NCBI RefSeq assembly: GCF_013170705.1 | Contig: NZ_CP033334.1 | Coordinates: forward strand, 5,433,501-5,497,500 | Length of the DNA stretch: 64,000 nucleotides | Origin: Mesorhizobium loti | Lineage (GTDB): Bacteria > Pseudomonadota > Alphaproteobacteria > Rhizobiales > Rhizobiaceae | Direction: 5' to 3' | Shown here: piece after piece, positions 53,667 through 62,467 of the stretch | How the letters are laid out: each line of letters begins with the position of its first letter | Numbering within the stretch: the first letter of the stretch is position 1 | Translations under genes and position numbers: made by a program | Notes under the pieces: generated by a model | Seen by the model: only the letters and a program-made list of their open reading frames with translations | The model's database searches: none | What the model was told of the DNA's origin: nothing

Positions 53667-55169
53667 ATGGAAAAGCGAATCTACCCTCAAGCCATCGAAT
53701 CGGTCGTCATGCCGGAGCCTTTTGGCCGGCAAAGCTTCGACAATGCGGCCAAAGCGGTCGCGGCACTGCAACTGCTTTATGACCGCAACACCAAGTTCCT
53801 GCGCGATTCCTTCGCCGCCCTGGCAGCCGGCGGTGACAGCAGCAAGCGCTACCGCGCCTTCTATCCCGAGATCGGCGTCACCACGAGTTCGTTCACCCAG
53901 GTCGACTCGCGCCAAGCCTACGGCCACATGCCGACGCCCGGCCATTTCGCCACCACGATCACGCAGCCGCACTTGTTCGAGAACTACCTGATCGAACAGC
54001 TTCGCCTGATCATGCGCAACCACGGCGTGGCGGTCACGGTTTCGGAATCGACCACTCCCATTCCACTGCATTTCGCCTTCCTGGAGGGGACTTACGTCGA
54101 CGGCGCCGCCGCGGAGCGCATCAAGCGGCCGATCCGCGACCTGTTCGACGTGCCGGATCTCGACGGCACCGACGATCAGATCGCCAACGGCACGTTCGAA
54201 GTGGCCTTCGGCGAACCAAGACCGCTAGCCCCATTCACGGCGCAGCGTATCGACTACTCGCTGCACCGCATGACGCACTACACGGCGACCAGCCCGCAAC
54301 ATTTCCAGAATTTCGTGCTGTTCACCAACTACCAGTTCTACATCGACGAGTTCGGCGCCCGCGCACGCGACCTGATGGAGAAGGGCGGCGGCGGTTATGT
54401 GGAATTCGTCGAACCCGGCAATGTCGTGACCAAGGCCGGACAAAGCGCGCCGAGCGAAGGCGTTGGACCACAGCGTCTCCCGCAGATGCCGGCCTATCAC
54501 TTGAAAAAGGCGAACCATGGCGGCATCACCATGGTCAACATCGGTGTTGGCCCTTCAAACGCCAAGACGATCACCGACCATATTGCCGTGCTGAGGCCGC
54601 ATGCCTGGGTAATGCTTGGCCATTGCGCCGGGCTGCGCAACACCCAGGCGCTCGGCGACTACGTGCTGGCGCACGCCTATGTGCGCGAGGACCACGTGCT
54701 TGACGACGATCTTCCGGTCTGGGTGCCGATCCCGCCGCTGGCCGAGATCCAGGTGGCTCTGCAGGAGGCGGTTGCCGAAGTCACCGGCCTGTCCGGCTAC
54801 GATCTGAAGCGCATCATGCGCACCGGCACGGTCGCCACCATCGACAACCGCAACTGGGAACTGCGCGACCAGCGCGGACCTGTGCAGCGCCTGTCGCAGT
54901 CGCGTGCCATCGCGCTCGACATGGAATCGGCGACGATCGCCGCCAATGGCTTCCGCTTCCGCGTGCCCTACGGCACGCTTTTGTGCGTGTCCGACAAGCC
55001 ACTGCATGGCGAGTTGAAACTGCCTGGCATGGCGACCGAGTTCTACAAGCGGCAGGTGGCGCAACACCTGACCATCGGCATCAGGGCGATGGAGAAGCTG
55101 GCCGAGATGCCGATGGAGCGGCTGCATTCGCGCAAGCTCCGCAGCTTTTCGGAGACAGCGTTCCAGTAG
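53667..55169 (+). CDS. amn: AMP nucleosidase
   Basis: The 500-residue enzyme has an N-terminal Amn-specific regulatory domain and a C-terminal phosphorylase-fold catalytic domain with MVNIGVGPSNAKTITDHIAV, VMLGHCAGLRNTQALGDYVL and IALDMESATIAANGFRFRVP (the catalytic loop of nucleoside phosphorylase-like enzymes). It splits AMP into adenine and ribose 5-phosphate. Length is normal. Confidence 0.95.
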   Translation: MEKRIYPQAIESVVMPEPFGRQSFDNAAKAVAALQLLYDRNTKFLRDSFAALAAGGDSSKRYRAFYPEIGVTTSSFTQVDSRQAYGHMPTPGHFATTITQPHLFENYLIEQLRLIMRNHGVAVTVSESTTPIPLHFAFLEGTYVDGAAAERIKRPIRDLFDVPDLDGTDDQIANGTFEVAFGEPRPLAPFTAQRIDYSLHRMTHYTATSPQHFQNFVLFTNYQFYIDEFGARARDLMEKGGGGYVEFVEPGNVVTKAGQSAPSEGVGPQRLPQMPAYHLKKANHGGITMVNIGVGPSNAKTITDHIAVLRPHAWVMLGHCAGLRNTQALGDYVLAHAYVREDHVLDDDLPVWVPIPPLAEIQVALQEAVAEVTGLSGYDLKRIMRTGTVATIDNRNWELRDQRGPVQRLSQSRAIALDMESATIAANGFRFRVPYGTLLCVSDKPLHGELKLPGMATEFYKRQVAQHLTIGIRAMEKLAEMPMERLHSRKLRSFSETAFQ

Positions 55170-55277
55170 GTGGCCGCAACGCCTCGGCGAGGCAATTCGT
55201 CGTCTTGCTCAGGCCGCAATTGGGCCGCTAAGCAGATCGAACGGATCGTCGGGCGGCATTCAGCAGACACGACCTCA

Positions 55278-56312
55278 ATGACAACAGGCGCGCGCTTGAA
55301 AATGACGGCTGGGTTGGCATTCCTGGCGATGACGGCACTGTCGGCAGCGCTGTTGGCCGGGTTCTTCGGCACGCTGCACCCCGCTTTCGATTCGTTCTCG
55401 CATTTCCGCACTCACCTCAGCGTGCTCATGGCGCTTCTGGCACTGCCGCTGCTCGCCAGTTCGTTTCGGCTGCAAGCGGCAGCGGGGCTGCTCTTTGCCA
55501 TCGCCTGCCTGGCCACGACGGCAAGCGCCCTGCCGAGGCTTTGGCCGCAGCCCGCGGTTGCCAAGCCCGCCCATCAGGCCGTCTACAGCCTGCTGCAGAT
55601 GAATCTGCGCTTCAACAACCCGACACCGAAGAAAGTGCTCTCCCTGATCGGCCGCACCAATCCGGACGTGATCACCCTCGACGAAGTGTCCGGCATGTGG
55701 ACGACCGAGCTTGGCTACATCACCAGCGCCTATCCCTACCGTATCCTCTGCCCTTACCCGAACGGCATGTTCGGGGTGGCTTTGCTGTCGCGCCGGCCGT
55801 TTGCCGCCGACACCGCACCGCGTTGCGAGCCGCGCGGCGCGATGGCGACCGCCACCATCGACTTCGGCGGGATCGGGGTCGATGTCGCCGCGATCCATTT
55901 GAGCTGGCCGTGGCCGAAGGAGCAGTACTGGCAGATTGGCGAACTGGCGGAACCGCTGGCCGGGCTCGGCGAGACCGCGATCATGGCCGGCGATTGCAAC
56001 GCCGTGCCGTGGAGCGCGGCGGTGCGGCGGGTCGCGGCTCTCGGCAGGCTGACCGTCATGCCGTCGGCCGGACCGACCTGGATCCACCGGACACTGCCCG
56101 ATTTCCTGCGCCGCTATGCAGGCCTGCCCATCGACCAGGTGTTCAGCAAGGGCGGCCTGACGATCCTGTCTTCGACGCGGCTGGAGGATACTGGCTCCGA
56201 CCACCTGCCGGTGCAGGTCGAGTTCACGTTAAGGCCTGGCGACAAGCAGCCTGAAAATGATCACGCCACGGCGCTCGCGGCGAACGGCTCTCAAAACAAG
56301 CCGCGGGGCTGA
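55278..56312 (+). CDS. Exonuclease/endonuclease/phosphatase-fold membrane-linked protein
   Basis: The 345-residue protein starts with about three hydrophobic segments (residues ~10-100) and then an EEP domain: LLQMNLRFNN, ITLDEVSGM, MAGDCNAVPWS and GSDHLPVQVEF, with the expected Asn, Glu, Asp and His. The type is predicted phosphodiesterases or phosphatases. The start is uncertain: ATG 55278 or 55302. Confidence 0.85.
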   Translation: MTTGARLKMTAGLAFLAMTALSAALLAGFFGTLHPAFDSFSHFRTHLSVLMALLALPLLASSFRLQAAAGLLFAIACLATTASALPRLWPQPAVAKPAHQAVYSLLQMNLRFNNPTPKKVLSLIGRTNPDVITLDEVSGMWTTELGYITSAYPYRILCPYPNGMFGVALLSRRPFAADTAPRCEPRGAMATATIDFGGIGVDVAAIHLSWPWPKEQYWQIGELAEPLAGLGETAIMAGDCNAVPWSAAVRRVAALGRLTVMPSAGPTWIHRTLPDFLRRYAGLPIDQVFSKGGLTILSSTRLEDTGSDHLPVQVEFTLRPGDKQPENDHATALAANGSQNKPRG

Positions 56313-56361
56313 TCCAGTCATCCCGAGCGAAGCAGAACGGCACCAGTGCTCCCGGTGCGCA

Positions 56362-56961
56362 TCAATCAAGCTTGGTCAGCGCGTCGACAAGATGCTCGAC
56401 ATGGCCGCCGCCCCGATGCTCGCGGGCGTCGAAAGCGTTCTGCTTGGCTTCGTATTCGGCATAGGTGGCGTTGATGCGCCGCCTCGCCTCAAGGTGTGTG
56501 CCCGTGCAGAACCAGTTGTCCCGGCGCTCCAGGCCGGCAAGCGCGGTCTCGGTGGCCCTCATCATCCGCATCGCGATGCGGCCATGCGTGTGCTCGTGCC
56601 TGCGGACGCCAGCCATGAACCCGTCCCAGCGCTTGCGCAGCCCGGGGCTTGCCGGCGATAGCCGTCGCGGGAAGGTGTAGGTCAGGTCGAGCTTGCCGTT
56701 GGCCTGCCGCAGACGACAGGTCCCGTCCTGGCGGCTGATATCGAGATCCCAATGCACCGTGTAGCCGGTTTCGGCGATGGCGCGTGTCATGTAGCCGTGC
56801 TTCGGTCCCAGCCGGTCCATGGCCTCCACGAGGTCGGCTCCGGTCTTTCCGGCAACATCATAGGTACGGACGTGAACGATGAGCTTCGTGCCCGCCGACG
56901 CGGCTGATACGCAGGACAGCACACAGGCCGCGGCGAGCATCGTCAGGCTGGTCAGGCGCAT
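56362..56961 (-). CDS. DUF922 exported metalloprotease-like protein
   Basis: The 199-residue protein has a signal peptide (LTMLAAACVLSCVSAASAGT) and a zinc motif HEHTHGRIAM at about 130, typical of DUF922 zinc-dependent protease-like proteins. The expected periplasmic target is unknown. The ATG at 56961 has AAAGGAGG before it; the longer frame is rejected. Confidence 0.88.
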   Translation of the reverse strand: MRLTSLTMLAAACVLSCVSAASAGTKLIVHVRTYDVAGKTGADLVEAMDRLGPKHGYMTRAIAETGYTVHWDLDISRQDGTCRLRQANGKLDLTYTFPRRLSPASPGLRKRWDGFMAGVRRHEHTHGRIAMRMMRATETALAGLERRDNWFCTGTHLEARRRINATYAEYEAKQNAFDAREHRGGGHVEHLVDALTKLD

Positions 56962-57114
56962 GTCCGCCTCCTTTGTGGGTGGCCAAGCAGACCACACTCG
57001 GCGAGGCGCTTCAACGGCCCTGAGCAACGTCCCAGTCTCGCGAAGGCGACAGACAGGCCGGGGCCGTCCACATGTCCGGTATTTTTCCGCCGGATCGAGG
57101 CCTGCCAGCGCGGG

Positions 57115-58794
57115 TCACATGCCTTGGTAGACTGGCCCCTCGCCGCCCTGCGGCGGCACCCAGTTGATGTTTTGGTTCGGGTCCTTGATATCGCAGGTCT
57201 TGCAGTGGACGCAGTTCTGCGCGTTGATGACGAAGCGGACGTCTTTCGCCGCCGGATCGGCGGCGGCATTGCCATCCTTGTCGACCCACTCATAGACGCC
57301 TGCCGGGCAATAGCGTGTCGAAGGCCCGGCAAAGACATCGTGCTCCGAGCGCTTCTGCAGTTCCATGTCGCCGACCAGCAGGTGGACCGGCTCGTTTTCC
57401 TCATGGTTGGTGTTGGACAGGAACACCGAGGACAGGCGGTCGAAGGTCAGCACGCCATCAGGCTTCGGATAGGCGATCTTCTTGTGCTTGGCGGCGGGCT
57501 CGAGCGCGGCATAGTCGGCCTTGCCGTGTTTCAGCGTGCCGAAGGGCGAGACGCCGAACAGCGTGTTCAACCACATGTCGAGGCCGCCGAGGCCGATGCC
57601 GACGATGGTGCCGAAGCGCGACCACAGCGGCTTGACGTTGCGCACCTTCTTCAAATCCTTGCCGATGTCGGTCGCGCGCCAGGCTTCCTCGTAGGTGGAA
57701 AGCTCATCATTGGCACGGCCCGCGCCAATCGCCTCGGCGACATGCTCGGCCGCGAGCATTCCCGACAGCACTGCATTGTGGGAACCCTTGATGCGCGGCA
57801 CGTTGACGAAGCCCGCGGCACAACCCATCAGCGCGCCGCCGGGGAACGACAGTTTCGGCACCGACTGCCAGCCACCCTCGGTGATGGCACGCGCGCCATA
57901 GCCCAGCCGCTTGGCGCCCTCGAAGGTACCCGCGATCGCCGGATGCGTCTTGAAGCGCTGGAACTCCTCGAATGGCGAGAGATAGGGATTCTTGTAATTG
58001 AGGTGGAGGACGAAGCCGACCGCCACCTGATTGTCCTCGAGATGGTAGAGGAAGGAACCGCCGCCGGTCTTCATGTCGAGCGGCCAGCCGAAGGAATGCT
58101 GCACCAGGCCCGGCCGATGGTTCTCCGGCTTGACCTGCCAGAGTTCTTTCAGGCCGATGCCGTATTTGCCGGGCTCGCGGCCGTCGGAAAGCTTGTATCT
58201 GGCGATCAGCTGCTTGGCGAGCGAGCCGCGCGCGCCCTCGCCGATCAGCACATATTTGCCCATCAACGCCATGCCCGGCGCGAAGCCCGGGCCATGCGTG
58301 CCGTCCTTCTCGACGCCCATGTCGCCAGTGACGACGCCGGTGACGGCGCCTTCCTCATTGTAGAGCAGTCCGGCGGCGGCAAAGCCCGGATAGATCTCGA
58401 CGCCAAGCGCCTCGGCCTTGGTCGCCAGCCAGCGGCAGACATTGCCGAGCGAGACGATGTAGTTGCCGTGATTGTTCATCAGCGGCGGCATCAGGATGTT
58501 GGGCAGACGGAAAGAGCCGGCGGGGCCGAGCACCAGGAAATGGTCCGCCGTGACCGGGGTCTTGAACGGATGACCTTCTTCATCGCGCCAACCGGGCAGC
58601 AGCCGATCGATGCCGACAGGATCAACGACGGCACCGGAGAGAATGTGAGCGCCGACCTCGCCGCCCTTTTCCAGCACGACGACGGAAAGCTCGGGATTGA
58701 CCTGCTTGAGGCGGATGGCCGCGGCAAGGCCGGCCGGACCGGCACCGACGATGACCACGTCGAATTCCATGCTCTCGCGTTCGATATCGCTCAT
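57115..58794 (-). CDS. Electron transfer flavoprotein-ubiquinone oxidoreductase
   Basis: The 559-residue protein has the FAD-binding GAGPAGLAAAIRLKQ, the membrane-associated UQ domain (LMGCAAGFVNVPRIKGSHNA), and a C-terminal [4Fe-4S] part with CPAGVYE and CVHCKTCDIKDPNQNINW. It feeds electrons from ETF, and so from isovaleryl-CoA dehydrogenase, into ubiquinone. The ATG at 58794 follows GGAGGGG. It is divergent from an exported unknown. Confidence 0.95.
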   Translation of the reverse strand: MSDIERESMEFDVVIVGAGPAGLAAAIRLKQVNPELSVVVLEKGGEVGAHILSGAVVDPVGIDRLLPGWRDEEGHPFKTPVTADHFLVLGPAGSFRLPNILMPPLMNNHGNYIVSLGNVCRWLATKAEALGVEIYPGFAAAGLLYNEEGAVTGVVTGDMGVEKDGTHGPGFAPGMALMGKYVLIGEGARGSLAKQLIARYKLSDGREPGKYGIGLKELWQVKPENHRPGLVQHSFGWPLDMKTGGGSFLYHLEDNQVAVGFVLHLNYKNPYLSPFEEFQRFKTHPAIAGTFEGAKRLGYGARAITEGGWQSVPKLSFPGGALMGCAAGFVNVPRIKGSHNAVLSGMLAAEHVAEAIGAGRANDELSTYEEAWRATDIGKDLKKVRNVKPLWSRFGTIVGIGLGGLDMWLNTLFGVSPFGTLKHGKADYAALEPAAKHKKIAYPKPDGVLTFDRLSSVFLSNTNHEENEPVHLLVGDMELQKRSEHDVFAGPSTRYCPAGVYEWVDKDGNAAADPAAKDVRFVINAQNCVHCKTCDIKDPNQNINWVPPQGGEGPVYQGM

Positions 58795-59014
58795 CAACCC
58801 CTCCGCACTGGCTTGCCGCTGTTGCGTATCTTGCTGGCTCCTGCGCTGCATAGCGCATCAATTGGCGACAGGAAACCGGCGCATACGTGACAATGCGGAT
58901 TTGGCCAAAAAGTCGCGCATCCCGCCGCATGATAGCCGTCAGCGCCTCGCGAGAACCGCGGTCCACGCGTTTTTTAATTGTTCGACGGCTTGCTTATCGG
59001 CCATACTTCCCGCC

Positions 59015-59659
59015 ATGCGCATTCCTGGGCCAGCAGGCTTTCCTTCGACGCGCTTTGTTTTCACGCCCGGCCGGGCCTGCCGGGCGATTCTTTTGGCCCT
59101 TCTGACGTCGGCGCCAGGGCATGCCGCCGCGGACGAGGTGAAAGTCTGGGCGACGGGCGCCTACTCCTTCTCCGACGAGCTCGGCGGCTTCCGCATCACC
59201 GGAGCCTCAGGCATCGGAACCAAGGACGATCCGCTGGTCATAACGGAAGAGCTGAATTCAGCGACGCCGGTGACGCTGACCATCCGCACCACCAAGCCGA
59301 TCCAGACATTCGGCAAGGCGGGCGAGTTCGCCAACGGCATCATGTATATGCGCATCGACGTGCTCAACAACAGCGGCCAGGCCTGGATCGAATTCCAGTT
59401 CGAGCTTCAGGAGATACTGGACCAGCCGAGCGTGTTTGGCGACGGGCTTTCGTTCGACCAACGCAACAAGACGCCCGACAATATCTGGTCCAGCAATTTC
59501 GCCGATTTCGACCGCGACTTCGAACCCTACGACCGGTTGCTGTTCAAGAACGGCAAGGTCGATCCGCTGAAGACCGCCAGCTTCGAGTTCCTGATGACCG
59601 ACTACACGCCGCGCTGGACCTTCTATCTGGTGCAGGATCCGCGCATCCCAACGGGATAG
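59015..59659 (+). CDS. Exported protein of unknown function
   Basis: The 214-residue protein has a signal peptide (PGRACRAILLALLTSAPGHA) followed by DEVKVWATGAYSFSDELGG. The mature part is acidic and beta-rich (ITEELNSATPVTLTIRTTKP, WIEFQFELQEILD), without a family I can name. It lies between the ETF-QO gene (divergent) and the family 4 UDG gene (same strand). An upstream frame is out of the signal peptide and rejected. Confidence 0.75.
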   Translation: MRIPGPAGFPSTRFVFTPGRACRAILLALLTSAPGHAAADEVKVWATGAYSFSDELGGFRITGASGIGTKDDPLVITEELNSATPVTLTIRTTKPIQTFGKAGEFANGIMYMRIDVLNNSGQAWIEFQFELQEILDQPSVFGDGLSFDQRNKTPDNIWSSNFADFDRDFEPYDRLLFKNGKVDPLKTASFEFLMTDYTPRWTFYLVQDPRIPTG

Positions 59660-59710
59660 GTCGAGCGGCCGGCCTTGCAAATTGCAGCCACGCGGACGAA
59701 TGTGCGCCCC

Positions 59711-60583
59711 ATGACCGCCGCGTCCCCCAACAGCCCGACCGATATTGCCGACATCCTGGCCTTCTACGCCAGCGCCGGCGTCGATGAGGCGCTGGAAGAC
59801 GCCCCGGTGAACCGTTTCGCCGAGGCGGCGCCGAGGCCTGTGGAGCGCACGCCGGCGCCGGTGGCATCCCCTCGCGAGGACAGGGCGCCGGAGCGGCTCG
59901 CCACATCATCCGGGTTGGATGCAAGCAAGGTGCCGGATGCGCCGGCGCGCACCATGCCCTCCGCCATACCCGACGAGGCGCAGGCCGCTCTCGCCCGGCA
60001 AATGGCGGCAAGCGCCTCGACGTTGGAAGAACTACGCCAGCACATGGCCGCCTTCGATGGCTGCAATCTCAAGGCCACCGCCAAGAATCTAGTGTTCGCC
60101 GACGGCAACCCGGAGGCCGCGGTCATGCTGGTCGGCGAAGCACCCGGCCGCGACGAGGACATTGAGGGCCTGCCCTTCGTCGGACGTTCGGGCCGCCTGC
60201 TCGACCGGATGCTGGCCGCGATCGGGCTCGACCGCACATCGGTCTACATCGCCAACGTCATTCCCTGGCGGCCGCCTGGCAACCGCACGCCGACCCCGCA
60301 CGAGACCGAGATCTGCCGACCGTTCATCGAGCGCCAGATCGAGCTGGTCAATCCCAAGGTCCTGATCAATCTCGGCGGCCCGTCGGCCAAGACCTTGCTC
60401 AACACTTCGGAAGGCATTTTGCGGCTGCGCGGCAACTGGCGCGTCCACACCACGGCCTCGGGCACCGCCATTCCGGCCATGCCGACGCTGCATCCGGCCT
60501 ATCTGTTGCGGACGCCGGCGCACAAGAAGCTGGCATGGCGGGATTTTCTCGAGGTAAAGGCGAAGCTGCGCTCACTCTCCTAG
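59711..60583 (+). CDS. Uracil-DNA glycosylase family 4
   Basis: The 290-residue protein has motif GEAPGRDEDIEGLPFVGRSG (catalytic motif of UDG family 4) and LHPAYLLR near the C-terminus, with NVIPWRPPGNRTPTP for the iron-sulfur region. The N-terminal ~110 residues are variable, Pro/Ala-rich and lack a known fold. It removes uracil from DNA. The ATG at 59711 is used. Confidence 0.9.
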   Translation: MTAASPNSPTDIADILAFYASAGVDEALEDAPVNRFAEAAPRPVERTPAPVASPREDRAPERLATSSGLDASKVPDAPARTMPSAIPDEAQAALARQMAASASTLEELRQHMAAFDGCNLKATAKNLVFADGNPEAAVMLVGEAPGRDEDIEGLPFVGRSGRLLDRMLAAIGLDRTSVYIANVIPWRPPGNRTPTPHETEICRPFIERQIELVNPKVLINLGGPSAKTLLNTSEGILRLRGNWRVHTTASGTAIPAMPTLHPAYLLRTPAHKKLAWRDFLEVKAKLRSLS

Positions 60584-60604
60584 ATCGAAATGACGTTGGA
60601 CTGA

Positions 60605-60641
60605 AGCACTCCCACTTTTCGGGATCATGCTCTGGCGATAA
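60605..60641. repeat. Fragment of palindromic repeat, copy B3
   Basis: The segment CACTTTTCGGGATCATGC matches one half of the B1/B2 type. The other half is not visible, so it is a remnant. Confidence 0.5.
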
Positions 60642-60688
60642 CCTCGCAGGTAATTGAAATGCCGTCCCTGTCGGCCTAGCCATCCCCC

Positions 60689-61501
60689 ATGACATCAGCC
60701 CAAACCTCCGCCGGCAGTCTCATCCGCGAATGGCGCACGCGACGTCGCATGAGCCAACTCGACCTCGCCATGGAGGCCGAGATTTCGCAGCGGCACCTGA
60801 GTTTTGTCGAGAGCGGACGCGCCGCGCCCTCGCGCGATATGGTGCTGCACCTGGCCGAGCAGCTTTCGATCCCGCTGCGGCAACGCAATCAATTGCTGCT
60901 GGCCGCGGGCTTTGCGCCGAGCTTCGGCGAACGGCCGCTCACCGACACGACGCTGGCGCCGGCGATGGCGGCGGTCGAGACCGTGCTCAAAGCGCATGAA
61001 CCGTTTCCGGCACTGGCCGTCGACCGGCACTGGAACCTGGTTTCGGCCAATGCCGCGATCGCTCCGTTCCTTGTCGATGTCAGCGAGGCTTCGCTGCTGG
61101 CGCCACCGGTCAATGTGCTTCGCCTTTCCCTGCACCCGGGCGGCATCGCACCGCGCATCGTAAACCTCCAGGAATGGCGCACGCATCTGCTGGAGCGTCT
61201 CAAGCACCAGAACGATGCGACCGGCGACCCGGTGCTGGTCGAACTGGAGCGCGAGTTGCGCGGCTACCCTTCCGGCCTCAAAGGCGGTCGGCCGGCACCC
61301 GTCGAGCCGAACGCCATCGTGCATCCGCTCAGGCTTGCCCATGACGGTCAGGTGCTGTCGTTCATCAGCACCATCACCGTGTTCGGCACACCGCTCGACG
61401 TGACCTTGTCGGAACTGGCGATCGAATCCTTCTTCCCGGCGGATGAGCAGACAAGGGCCGTGCTGGTGCGGCTGGCCAAGGAGCGCGCCGAACGGTCCTG
61501 A
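60689..61501 (+). CDS. XRE family regulator with MmyB-like ligand domain
   Basis: The 270-residue protein has an N-terminal helix-turn-helix (WRTRRRMSQLDLAMEAEISQ, RHLSFVESGRAAPSRDMVL) and a C-terminal MmyB-like ligand-binding domain (AVDRHWNLVSANAAIAPFL). It is close to but converges with the EamA transporter gene. Ligand unknown. Confidence 0.9.
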   Translation: MTSAQTSAGSLIREWRTRRRMSQLDLAMEAEISQRHLSFVESGRAAPSRDMVLHLAEQLSIPLRQRNQLLLAAGFAPSFGERPLTDTTLAPAMAAVETVLKAHEPFPALAVDRHWNLVSANAAIAPFLVDVSEASLLAPPVNVLRLSLHPGGIAPRIVNLQEWRTHLLERLKHQNDATGDPVLVELERELRGYPSGLKGGRPAPVEPNAIVHPLRLAHDGQVLSFISTITVFGTPLDVTLSELAIESFFPADEQTRAVLVRLAKERAERS

Positions 61502-62467
61502 TCAGCCCTGAGGCAAAGTCGCCTTGCGCGTTCGCTTGCGTTCCAGGCCCAGTTGCCGTTCGCGCCAGATGATGAAGATGCCGGCCGCGATAACAATCAG
61601 GCCGCCGACCAGCGTGCTGAGCGAGGTCACGTCGCCGAAAACGAAGTAGCCGACGACGACGCCGAGGATCATCGAGGTGTATTCGAACGGTGCCACCACC
61701 GACGCCTCGGCATGGCGATAGGCCGAGGTCATCAGGATCTGGCCGAGGCCGCCGCAGAAGCCGGCCATGATGAGAAGCGCGGCTTGCGCTGGCGTCAGCG
61801 ATTGCCAGCCGAAAGGCAGCGTCAGCAGCGAGAGCACGCTCGCGGTCGACGAGAACCACAAAACGATGGTCGCCGTCTTCTCCGTCTGCACGAGATTGCG
61901 CACAAGCAGCATGGCGACAGCCGAGATGGCCGCGGCCACCAGCGCGGCCATGACGCCCAGGACCTCCTGGTCGTCGAGCGCTTCATCCGAATTGAGCAGG
62001 GTCAGTTCCGGCCAGGAGATGATGAGCACGCCAATGAGGCCGACGGCGACAGCGCTCCAGCGATAGACACGGATAGTCTCGCCGAGGAAGACCGAAGAGA
62101 ACACCACGACCAGCAGCGGCTGCGCATAGTTCAGGGTGATCGCCTCCGGCAGCGGCAACCGGGTGAGCGCGAAAAAGCCAAGTCCCATGGCACCGACGCC
62201 GACGACGCCGCGCGCGACGTGGTTGAAGGGACGTTTGGTGACGAATGCCGTCGCCAGATGCCCTTTCAATGCCAAGAAGGCAATGATCGGGAAGATGGCG
62301 AAGAAGGAGCGGAAGAACACGATCTGCCCGGCCGGCACGTCGCCGGCCGCCTTGATACAGGTTTGCATGCCGACAAAAACCGCCACCGAGACGATCTTGA
62401 GCGCGATGCCCCTCAGCGTACCGTGGCCGCCCGTCGTTCCTGGTTCCGCCCCCGCCCCTGATGTCAC
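61502..62467 (-). CDS. EamA family (DMT) transporter
   Basis: The 321-residue protein has ten membrane helices and two EamA repeats, with AAGDVPAGQIVFFRSFFAIF and APFEYTSMILGVVVGYFVFG as typical helices. The GTG start overlaps the stop of the molybdenum hydroxylase gene (GTGA, 62464-62467), so they are translated together. The substrate is unknown. Confidence 0.88.
   Translation of the reverse strand: MTSGAGAEPGTTGGHGTLRGIALKIVSVAVFVGMQTCIKAAGDVPAGQIVFFRSFFAIFPIIAFLALKGHLATAFVTKRPFNHVARGVVGVGAMGLGFFALTRLPLPEAITLNYAQPLLVVVFSSVFLGETIRVYRWSAVAVGLIGVLIISWPELTLLNSDEALDDQEVLGVMAALVAAAISAVAMLLVRNLVQTEKTATIVLWFSSTASVLSLLTLPFGWQSLTPAQAALLIMAGFCGGLGQILMTSAYRHAEASVVAPFEYTSMILGVVVGYFVFGDVTSLSTLVGGLIVIAAGIFIIWRERQLGLERKRTRKATLPQG

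Noticed and set aside
57124..58890. 588-codon plus-strand frame opposite ETF-QO
   Set aside because: Shadow of a well-supported gene; low-complexity translation.
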